Source of the DNA: a virus
Strand: one strand, 5' to 3'
DNA: 40,463 nucleotides
IMG/VR virus record: IMGVR_UViG_3300031669_000085
Location: 1 to 40,463 of that record
Under the pieces are notes generated by a model. It saw only the letters and a program-made list of their open reading frames with translations. It was not told the origin of the DNA and made no database searches. The position numbers and the translations under genes were made by a program. Shown here piece by piece: positions 10,907-16,269 of this stretch. The first letter of the stretch is position 1; each line of letters starts with the position of its first letter.

Positions 10907-10970
10907 CTCAACGGCCGAGTACCAGTCTTTTAAACTGGGAATCTGGGTTCGACCCCCAGTGCCCCCACCA
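10897..10970 (+). tRNA. tRNA-Lys (TTT)
   Basis: GGGGGTA/TGCCCCC acceptor, anticodon arm CCAGT-CTTTTAA-ACTGG, T-arm CTGGG-TTCGACC-CCCAG, A73, CCA. Confidence 0.95.
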
Positions 10971-10981
10971 GCAGTTTCAGT

Positions 10982-11007
10982 GAGGGGAGGTTCACGAGCC
11001 TCCCCTC
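10982..11007 (+). terminator. Hairpin after tRNA-Lys
   Basis: GAGGGGAGG (10982-10990)/CCTCCCCTC (10999-11007), perfect 9 bp, 8-nt loop, no T tract. It is a plausible terminator of the tRNA array in an actinobacterial setting, where U-less terminators are common. Confidence 0.6.
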
Positions 11008-11030
11008 TCATAGGCTCAAGGCCAGTGGCC

Positions 11031-11062
11031 AATACCCTGCATAGCTTCGCAGCTATACAGGG
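11031..11062 (+). promoter_or_regulatory. Promoter of the CCTGC-type family, with hairpin
   Basis: CCCTGCATAGCTTC...TATACA (-10 at 11054-11059). CCCTG..ATAGCT and AGCTAT..CAGGG form an inverted repeat with a TCGC loop, covering the -10. A member of the five-copy promoter family. Confidence 0.6.
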
Positions 11063-11080
11063 ATCGAAAGGAGATGTTCC

Positions 11081-11866
11081 GTGAGCATCGTGAAGTCTTT
11101 CGAAGCAATCGGCGCAAAGGCCCGGGTGACGCCATCTACTGCACATGGAGTCCGCCGAGACGGCTTTACCATCAATATCACGCATGAAAAGGGCGACGAG
11201 GTATTCGACATTCGGCATGACCCGAACGTCGATTTCGATATCGAGGTTGTCGACAAGCGCCCGAAGGAACGTCATCTCCTTCTGATGGTGAAGCAGGAAG
11301 AGCGCAAGGGAGCGCCGACGAAGCAGAAATTCCTCTGCGGACACGATGAGATGCACTGGTTCGTGGCCCCCGTAAACTCGGCGGTTGCGGATGTTCCTCG
11401 GGCGAAGGAGAGCCTCAAGCCTCCCGAGGTTGTTGCGGCACAGTCCGGAACGAGGCGAAAGAACAAGAAGAAGGTTCGTGGAGGAATCATCAGGCAGGGC
11501 GAATGGTTTTTCATCCCGAAGCCGACTATGAAGGCACCTGCGAATCAGATTCTTCGCAACGAGCCGATCAGGCGCGAAGGGGGCGGAAAGCCTCACATCG
11601 TCGAAGAGGTTTGGCGAAAGGGTGGCGACGCGGTCTACGAGTCTACGGGTGGAATGGTTCTCGATCCTATGAAATATCGAAAGCTCCAGAGAGAGAATCC
11701 GAAACTTGCTCAAAATTATCGAGCGGCTCGCGTGAATGCGGAAGTCTTCGGACGAGGAAAGGTTCGTCATCCCGACCACTCGACCGTCGAACTTGGGCAC
11801 TGGTACCAGATCGTTCCGAATACCGAGCACAAGTTCGCGACTCGGTCGATGCGATTCGTCGATTAG
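11081..11866 (+). CDS. Conserved protein of unknown function
   Basis: 261 residues, GTG 11081 with GAAAGGAG upstream. Visible pieces: an N-terminal beta-rich part, FLCGHDEMHWFVAPV at about 85-100, a basic linker (TRRKNKKKVRGG), RQGEWFFIP at about 144-152, and a C-terminal GKVRHPDHSTVELGHWYQIVPNTE. The HPDH...W and RQGEWFF motifs look conserved and may form a small catalytic or binding site; similar unnamed proteins occur in phages and bacteria. It is driven by its own CCTGC-type promoter and followed by a perfect palindrome. Confidence 0.8.
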   Translation: MSIVKSFEAIGAKARVTPSTAHGVRRDGFTINITHEKGDEVFDIRHDPNVDFDIEVVDKRPKERHLLLMVKQEERKGAPTKQKFLCGHDEMHWFVAPVNSAVADVPRAKESLKPPEVVAAQSGTRRKNKKKVRGGIIRQGEWFFIPKPTMKAPANQILRNEPIRREGGGKPHIVEEVWRKGGDAVYESTGGMVLDPMKYRKLQRENPKLAQNYRAARVNAEVFGRGKVRHPDHSTVELGHWYQIVPNTEHKFATRSMRFVD

Positions 11867-11880
11867 TGACCTACGCGGAG

Positions 11881-11902
11881 GCATGAGGTGGCCACCTCAT
11901 GC
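11881..11902 (+). terminator. Perfect 22-nt palindrome
   Basis: GCATGAGGTGG/CCACCTCATGC, 11 bp without a loop, 14 nt after the stop codon. As RNA it would form a strong hairpin; the lack of a T run leaves the terminator role as inference. Confidence 0.5.
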
Positions 11903-11907
11903 TGAAG

Positions 11908-11943
11908 CTTACGGGTAGCTGGGTTCGACTCCCAGCGCCTAAG
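11908..11943 (+). pseudogene. tRNA minihelix (acceptor plus T-arm only)
   Basis: CTTA.GG, a three-base link, T-arm GCTGGG-TTCGACT-CCCAGC, then CC.TAAG. The acceptor strands pair (CTTA/TAAG plus GG/CC) directly around the T-arm, with no D or anticodon arms. Either a deletion relic or a tRNA-mimic hairpin. Confidence 0.4.
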
Positions 11944-11957
11944 AGGACCGTGAAAAG

Positions 11958-11983
11958 TCGTAGTCGGTGGCCATCGACTACGA
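11958..11983 (+). terminator. Hairpin upstream of deoxyribosyltransferase-like gene
   Basis: TCGTAGTCG/CGACTACGA, 9 bp with an 8-nt loop; a CCGGG/CCCGG hairpin follows about 30 nt later. They may end the preceding unit. Confidence 0.4.
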
Positions 11984-12040
11984 ACAAGTAGCGGGCGCGA
12001 CAGTCCGGGAGGCCCGGTCAATTTTCGAAGGAGTGAATCT

Positions 12041-12535
12041 GTGAAAGTGATCACTGCGCCAAATCATCCGACGGACGCCGAGTACGACGCGCACTGGCCG
12101 ATGCTATTCGTAGCGGGCGGCATTACTGGAGCACCAAATTGGCAGCCCGAATATCTTGAAATGCTGAAGGATGTCGATGGACTTGCGTTTAACCCTCGAC
12201 GCCCAGAGTTCGACGTACGCGATCCGAATAACGCGATTGTGCAGATAGAATGGGAAGCGAAGTATCTGGCGGTTGCGAATGCCATCTCATTCTGGTTTCC
12301 TAAAGAGACTCTGTGTCCGATCACGCTGTACGAACTCGGGCGATGGACGGCTGAGGTGCTGTGCAGAGGAAGTGCGACGAAGAAGTTGTTCATAGGCGTG
12401 CACCCTGAATACGCACGCAGGGATGATGTCGAGATTCAGACGAAGCTTGCGCTTCCGCATTTCGACGTTGTTCACTCGCTCGAAGAGTTGGCGATTCAGG
12501 TTCGGATGTGGTCGCTCGTAGAGACTGAAAGCTAA
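12041..12535 (+). CDS. Nucleoside 2-deoxyribosyltransferase-like protein
   Basis: 164 residues, GTG 12041 with GAAGGAG 7 nt upstream. The N-terminal LFVAGGITGAPNWQPEYLEML and LAFNPRRPEFD are the nucleotide-binding signature of the deoxyribosyltransferase-like superfamily (Nuc_deoxyri_tr2 type); the later IEWEAKYLAVANAISFWFPKE matches the E...W helix that carries the catalytic Glu. Family enzymes cleave or transfer the base of (deoxy)nucleotides. In a phage this suggests nucleotide salvage or control of NAD or dNTP-like signals; the substrate is not shown. It lies just upstream of a tRNA-Leu. Confidence 0.82.
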   Translation: MKVITAPNHPTDAEYDAHWPMLFVAGGITGAPNWQPEYLEMLKDVDGLAFNPRRPEFDVRDPNNAIVQIEWEAKYLAVANAISFWFPKETLCPITLYELGRWTAEVLCRGSATKKLFIGVHPEYARRDDVEIQTKLALPHFDVVHSLEELAIQVRMWSLVETES

Positions 12536-12538
12536 GAT

Positions 12539-12615
12539 GGGCAGGTGCCGGAACTGGTATACGGGAACGGCTCAAACCCGTTTTTCTGAGGGTTCAAATC
12601 CCTCCCTGCCTACCA
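12539..12615 (+). tRNA. tRNA-Leu (CAA) lacking the long variable arm
   Basis: GGGCAGG/CCTGCCT acceptor (G1.T72), Leu-type D-arm, anticodon arm AACGG-CTCAAAC-CCGTT, T-arm GAGGG-TTCAAAT-CCCTC, A73, CCA. Only about 5 nt (TTTCT) separate anticodon and T stems, unlike normal Leu tRNAs. Confidence 0.82.
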
Positions 12616-12621
12616 AATTCG

Positions 12622-12660
12622 AGGGTGCCCGTGGGGGTTCAAATCCCCCTCTCAGCACCA
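12622..12660 (+). pseudogene. tRNA 3'-half fragment
   Basis: T-arm GGGGG-TTCAAAT-CCCCC, acceptor strand TCTCAGC, A73 and CCA. The preceding GGGTGCCC could be part of a long variable arm, suggesting a Ser or Leu tRNA. No 5' half with GCTGAGA was found nearby. Confidence 0.6.
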
Positions 12661-12673
12661 AGAAAAACGCAGG

Positions 12674-12702
12674 ATGACCCTGCATAGCTTCACAAAGTAG
12701 TA
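12674..12702 (+). promoter_or_regulatory. Promoter of the CCTGC-type family, upstream of TROVE gene
   Basis: ATGACC (12674-12679), 17-nt spacer with CTGCATAGCTTC, -10-like GTAGTA (12697-12702). It aligns along about 30 nt with the tmRNA promoter at 5970. Confidence 0.6.
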
Positions 12703-12726
12703 GGACCAAGAAAGGAGGGTAGCTGG

Positions 12727-14352
12727 ATGCCTAACAAGACACTTTTTAACAGCGCCCGAGCAGCAGTACCGAAGGTCGATGCCGTGAACGAGGCTGGTGG
12801 GACGGCCTACACGCTAACCCCGAAGCAGGCGCTCGCACAGATTGCGCTTACTGGCGCTTTCAATGGAACGTTCTACGTCTCCGCTAATCAGCAACTGGAT
12901 GCCGTGAAGGCGCTTCTTCCCAAGGTTGGCGCAGAATACGTCGCGAAGCTCGCGGTCGTGGCGAGGACGCAGGGCTACATGAAGGACATGCCTGCATTCC
13001 TCGTGACGTATCTCGCGATGAAGCACCGTGATCGGAAGGATCTCCTGAAGTCGGTATTCCCGCTGGTTGTGGACAATGGGAAGATGCTCCGAAACGTGAT
13101 CACGTTCGTTCGATCAGGAGTGTTCGACGACAAGCGAACCTTCCCACAGCCACTCCGAAAGGAGCTTGCTGGCTGGTTCAAGCGGAATCCGGATCAGATC
13201 TTCCGTGCGACGGTTGGAAACGATCCGTCGATGCGCGACATCCTGCGAATGCTCCACATTCGGCCGGAGACGAAGATGCACGAGTCGCTCTTCGCCTACA
13301 TCGTGGGCAAGGATGCGAAGGGTCCGCTGCCTGAGATCGTTCAGAAGTTCGAGGCGTTCAAGGCAGATCCGGCGAACGCCGAGGTTCCGAAGGTCGACTT
13401 CCGGATGCTGACTGGCATCGAGATTCCGGACTCTGTCTGGAAGCAGATCGCCACCGACGCACGATGGATGATGACGCGGATGAACCTGAACACGTTCATG
13501 CGGCACAACGTGTTTGAGGACAGCGCCATGGTCAAGATGATCGCAGCGCGTCTCGCTGACGCCGAAGAGATCAAGAAGTCCATGGCATTTCCGTACCAGC
13601 TTCTGGCTGCGTACAGGGCGATCAATGCTGCGATGCCTCGTGAGATCGTCGATGCGCTCCATGACGCAATGGAAATCGCGACGGACAATGTTCCGGTCAT
13701 AGACGGAAACGTCGTGATCGCACTCGACACGTCTGGATCGATGCATGGCGCTGCGATTACGGGAAACCGTGGGTCCGCAACGTCGGCAGTCCGATGCGTT
13801 GACGTGGCCGCGCTGGTGGCAGCGGCGATCATGAGGAAGAACATGGCCGCACGGGTTCTTCCGTTCGACACGCAGATCAGGCGAGTCAAGATCGAACCGC
13901 GTGACACGGTGATGTCGAATGCCGAGAAGCTCGCACGTCTCGGTGGCGGCGGAACCAACTGCTCTCTGCCTCTCGCGAAGCTGAACGCCGAGAAGGCAAT
14001 GGTCGACGCGGTAATCTACGTCTCGGACTACGAGTCGTGGGTAGATTCGGGGCGTTACTCTGGATACGGCCGGGGAACCGGGGTGATGGAAGAGTGGATC
14101 AAGCTGAAGACCCGATGTCGGGGTGCGAAGCTTGTCTGCATCGACCTGACCCCGCAGGGAACCGGGCAGGTATCGCCACGGCAGGACATCCTGCAGGTTG
14201 GCGGATTCTCTGATCAGGTGTTCAACGTTGTCGCAGACTTCATCGCGAACCCGTCGAACAACGCATGGGTCCAGAGGATCGAAGCAGTGGATCTCAAGAT
14301 TTCCTCGAAGGGCGAGTCTTCGGACGAGCCTGCAGAGGAATCGACCGAGTAG
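12727..14352 (+). CDS. TROVE domain protein (Ro60 orthologue)
   Basis: 541 residues, ATG 12727 behind AAAGGAGGG. Residues about 20-325 are the helical TROVE ring domain (repeats such as AKLAVVARTQGYMKDMPAFLV and LDAVKALLPKVG). They are followed by a von Willebrand A domain whose MIDAS motif DTSGSM lies at about 334-339. Ro60 proteins form a ring that binds the ends of misfolded RNAs in the centre and Y RNAs on the outside; in bacteria they can tether PNPase through a Y RNA. The C-terminus is an acidic tail (SSKGESSDEPAEESTE). Codon use is more GC-rich than in its neighbours. Its stop lies 10 nt before Y-RNA-like RNA J, and three more follow, which supports a Ro60-Y RNA system. Confidence 0.93.
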   Translation: MPNKTLFNSARAAVPKVDAVNEAGGTAYTLTPKQALAQIALTGAFNGTFYVSANQQLDAVKALLPKVGAEYVAKLAVVARTQGYMKDMPAFLVTYLAMKHRDRKDLLKSVFPLVVDNGKMLRNVITFVRSGVFDDKRTFPQPLRKELAGWFKRNPDQIFRATVGNDPSMRDILRMLHIRPETKMHESLFAYIVGKDAKGPLPEIVQKFEAFKADPANAEVPKVDFRMLTGIEIPDSVWKQIATDARWMMTRMNLNTFMRHNVFEDSAMVKMIAARLADAEEIKKSMAFPYQLLAAYRAINAAMPREIVDALHDAMEIATDNVPVIDGNVVIALDTSGSMHGAAITGNRGSATSAVRCVDVAALVAAAIMRKNMAARVLPFDTQIRRVKIEPRDTVMSNAEKLARLGGGGTNCSLPLAKLNAEKAMVDAVIYVSDYESWVDSGRYSGYGRGTGVMEEWIKLKTRCRGAKLVCIDLTPQGTGQVSPRQDILQVGGFSDQVFNVVADFIANPSNNAWVQRIEAVDLKISSKGESSDEPAEESTE

Positions 14353-14361
14353 ACAAGGGGT

Positions 14362-14532
14362 TTGAGCAACGGACGCAGAAGAGACTACATCTATTACAGG
14401 TTCGAATCCCGTAGCTCCCGCGAGGGGCGGTAGTTTCGGCTATCGCCCCCATATGGGAGCTTAGCCTAATGGTAAGGCACCCCACTTGAAAAAGTGGGTA
14501 GTAGCGTCTCTCCGATCCTTGACGTTGCTCAA
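14362..14532 (+). ncRNA. Y-RNA-like RNA 'J' with permuted tRNA body
   Basis: TTGAGCAACG (14362-14371)/CGTTGCTCAA (14523-14532) is a perfect 10-bp closing helix. Internal loop GACGCAGA opposite CCGATCCTTGA, then AGAGAC (14380-14385)/GTCTCT (14506-14511) and TACATC. The interior gives the T-arm ACAGG-TTCGAAT-CCCGT and acceptor AGCTCCC first, a hairpin GGGGCGGTAG/CTATCGCCCC, then acceptor GGGAGCT and D-arm GCCT/AGGC. An anticodon-like hairpin CCCACTT-GAAA-AAGTGGG follows. All seven acceptor pairs form. It sits 10 nt after the TROVE stop, where Y RNAs are expected. Confidence 0.7.
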
Positions 14533-14595
14533 TCTTTTGTAGTATGCTGTACTGGTCGCAAGGCTCTTTGACAACTGGAGAGGAGGTGAATGTCG

Positions 14596-14898
14596 ATGCT
14601 GAAGCATCCATGCGTCAAGGACGTGGTAGTGTTCCACGACTCGACCGGCACCCCGCACACTGCGTTTGTCACGGCGTATTTCGGGCAGATGAGTGAAGAC
14701 GGAAGCGGGTACGTCGGAGAGCCGGGATGCGCGAATCTCGTCTTCGTCAGCGACAATGAGTCCAAGCACGATGACTATGGACGACAGATCGAGCGAGAAA
14801 CGTCGGTCGCTCATAGGTCGTCATGGTATGTGCATGGAAACTACTGGCGCTGGCCTGATGAAGACCCGATTCCGTACAAGCCGCCGACGTCCGTGTAG
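14596..14898 (+). CDS. Conserved phage protein of unknown function
   Basis: 100 residues. ATG 14596 gives 9 nt of spacing from AGGAGG; an in-frame ATG at 14590 is only 3 nt away and less likely. The sequence VKDVVVFHDSTGTPHTAFVTAYF...ANLVFVSDNESKHDDYGRQIERETS...HGNYWRW looks like a compact beta-rich protein found in several large phages, without known function. It lies between RNA J and the G-H-I RNA array, so it may be co-transcribed with them. Confidence 0.78.
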   Translation: MLKHPCVKDVVVFHDSTGTPHTAFVTAYFGQMSEDGSGYVGEPGCANLVFVSDNESKHDDYGRQIERETSVAHRSSWYVHGNYWRWPDEDPIPYKPPTSV

Positions 14899-14959
14899 TA
14901 CCGCTATGAACGGGAACCTCAAAGGAACCTGTGACTGGCAACGTGTGGATGAGAGACTT

Positions 14960-15052
14960 GCAGAGAGGCACGCGTGCGACAGATGATTGTGGGATTACAT
15001 CTAATTGGTAGCGATCTCACTACTACTTGCTGTCTCACGCATGCTTCTCTGT
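14960..15052 (+). ncRNA. Y-RNA-like RNA 'G' (short form)
   Basis: A 21-position closing helix (14960-14980 with 15032-15052) has 19 pairs including two G.T. Internal loop AGATGATT opposite TACTACTTGCT; GTGGGAT (14989-14995)/ATCTCAC (15014-15020) is 7 bp with one G.T; then TACATC and a short loop. First of three tandem elements. Confidence 0.68.
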
Positions 15053-15053
15053 C

Positions 15054-15279
15054 AGAGAGGCGGAAGCGCGGCAGATGCCGAAGGGACTACATCATCAGAT
15101 TAGCCCGTCGTACTGTACGTCGCACCCTGCTCGGGTAGAGTGAAAATCCTGATGGCCAATCTCAAGTGAGATTGGGCTGTGATAAATCAGGTACGATCCC
15201 AAACCATCTGTTCCATAGGAACGTTGCGAGGGTGAGTTCTCTATCTCTTCTATTCTTGCTGCCTCGCTTCCGCTTTTCT
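15054..15279 (+). ncRNA. Y-RNA-like RNA 'H' (long form)
   Basis: A 21-position closing helix (15054-15074 with 15259-15279) has 20 pairs. Internal loop ATGCC opposite TATTCTTG, GAAGGGA (15080-15086)/TCTCTTC (15244-15250), then CTACATC. The interior of about 155 nt contains CATCAGATT/AATCCTGATG, CCAATCTCA/TGAGATTGG and GTTCC/GGAAC. No clear permuted tRNA, although GGTACGATCCC resembles a drifting T-arm. Confidence 0.65.
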
Positions 15280-15281
15280 AG

Positions 15282-15374
15282 AGAGAGGCACGAGGACCGC
15301 AGATGCTGGAGTGATTACATCAATTATAAATATGGATATCACTTCATTTCTTGCTGCTGTCCTCGTGCTTCTCT
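15282..15374 (+). ncRNA. Y-RNA-like RNA 'I' (short form)
   Basis: A 16-bp closing helix (15282-15297 with 15359-15374, one G.T), GCAG/CTGC (15299-15302/15354-15357), internal loop ATGCTG opposite CATTTCTTG, GAGTGAT (15309-15315)/ATCACTT (15338-15344), then TACATC. Third tandem element. The following C/T-rich run may help termination. Confidence 0.68.
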
Positions 15375-15444
15375 CCCTTCCTTCCAGACTTTCCTATTGA
15401 CTCGCCTCCTTGCCAACGTAGGATTGAGCAACCGGAGGTGATCC

Positions 15445-16035
15445 GTGCTCGCAGAATTCGATCCGTACAGATGGGACTTGCTGATCTTTGTTGTTGGAGT
15501 CGTCGCGATGGTGCTGATCCATCGGTGGCGCGTGCGGAAGATGAAGGAAGAAGCTCTCGCGGCACTCGATAGATTCTCGACTGGCTTTACCAACCTCACT
15601 CTGACGTACTGGCACGACGAAAGTCTCAAGCCTCTCCAAAAAGAGATCGATCTAGCGAACAAGCTATTCTCGGCAGTTCAGGCCACGTGGGGTACTCGCT
15701 TTGCAAGCTGCACGCACGAATCATTCGATATCTGGTTCGTCCGAAGCCCCGAGCAACGTGTTGGCTGGAGACAGTACGGAGGAATCAAGTGGGTCGACAT
15801 TCCGAAGGTTGCCGGGATAGCCCCGACCAACGCTGACAACGGCTATGGAGGTCTTCGATCCGGGCGCACGGTCTATGTTGCGACCTTCATCGAGGGGCGT
15901 GATCCGCTGAAGCTGCTAGCACACGAATTTACTCATGCCGTAACAGGAATCTCCAACGATGCAAAGGGAGTTCACCCGCCTGAATTCGACATCGAAAAGA
16001 AGAAGCTCATAGCCGCGCTAGAGAAGATGGAGTGA
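15445..16035 (+). CDS. Membrane-anchored putative zinc metalloprotease
   Basis: 196 residues, GTG 15445 behind GGAGGTGA. One N-terminal membrane segment (LLIFVVGVVAMVLIHRW, about residues 12-28) is followed by a basic stop and a soluble domain. HEFTH at about 160-164 is a canonical HExxH zinc site, with HPPEFD about 12 residues later as a possible third ligand. This suggests a small membrane-tethered metallopeptidase facing one side of the membrane; substrate unknown. Its stop overlaps the start of the next gene (TGATG), so the two are translationally coupled. No signal for secretion beyond the anchor. Confidence 0.72.
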   Translation: MLAEFDPYRWDLLIFVVGVVAMVLIHRWRVRKMKEEALAALDRFSTGFTNLTLTYWHDESLKPLQKEIDLANKLFSAVQATWGTRFASCTHESFDIWFVRSPEQRVGWRQYGGIKWVDIPKVAGIAPTNADNGYGGLRSGRTVYVATFIEGRDPLKLLAHEFTHAVTGISNDAKGVHPPEFDIEKKKLIAALEKME

Positions 16036-16247
16036 TGGAGACGACCATCACTGCTGCTGCAATTGTGGCGCTCGTTCTAGCGCTGTGGCATGCCGTCAAT
16101 CTCTCGGTCTTTCTGATGACGTGGATTGGGGGGCATCTTATCCCGGCGGATAAGAAGATCGTCATGTATCTCGTTTTCGTTTCTCTCGTGTCGTTGCTAG
16201 GATTTGGTGGTGGATGCTGGATATTTGTGATGCTGCTTCCTAAATAG
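16035..16247 (+). CDS. Small membrane protein with two transmembrane segments
   Basis: 70 residues from ATG 16035, which overlaps the upstream stop as TGATG; a GTG at 16032 is also in frame. Two hydrophobic helices (ITAAAIVALVLALWHAV and VMYLVFVSLVSLLGFG) surround a short polar loop with a basic IPADKK. Coupled with the metalloprotease-like gene, so a partner, holin-like or regulatory role is possible but not shown. Confidence 0.7.
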   Translation: METTITAAAIVALVLALWHAVNLSVFLMTWIGGHLIPADKKIVMYLVFVSLVSLLGFGGGCWIFVMLLPK

Positions 16248-16269
16248 TGACCCTGCGCTGGAGTTCTGA

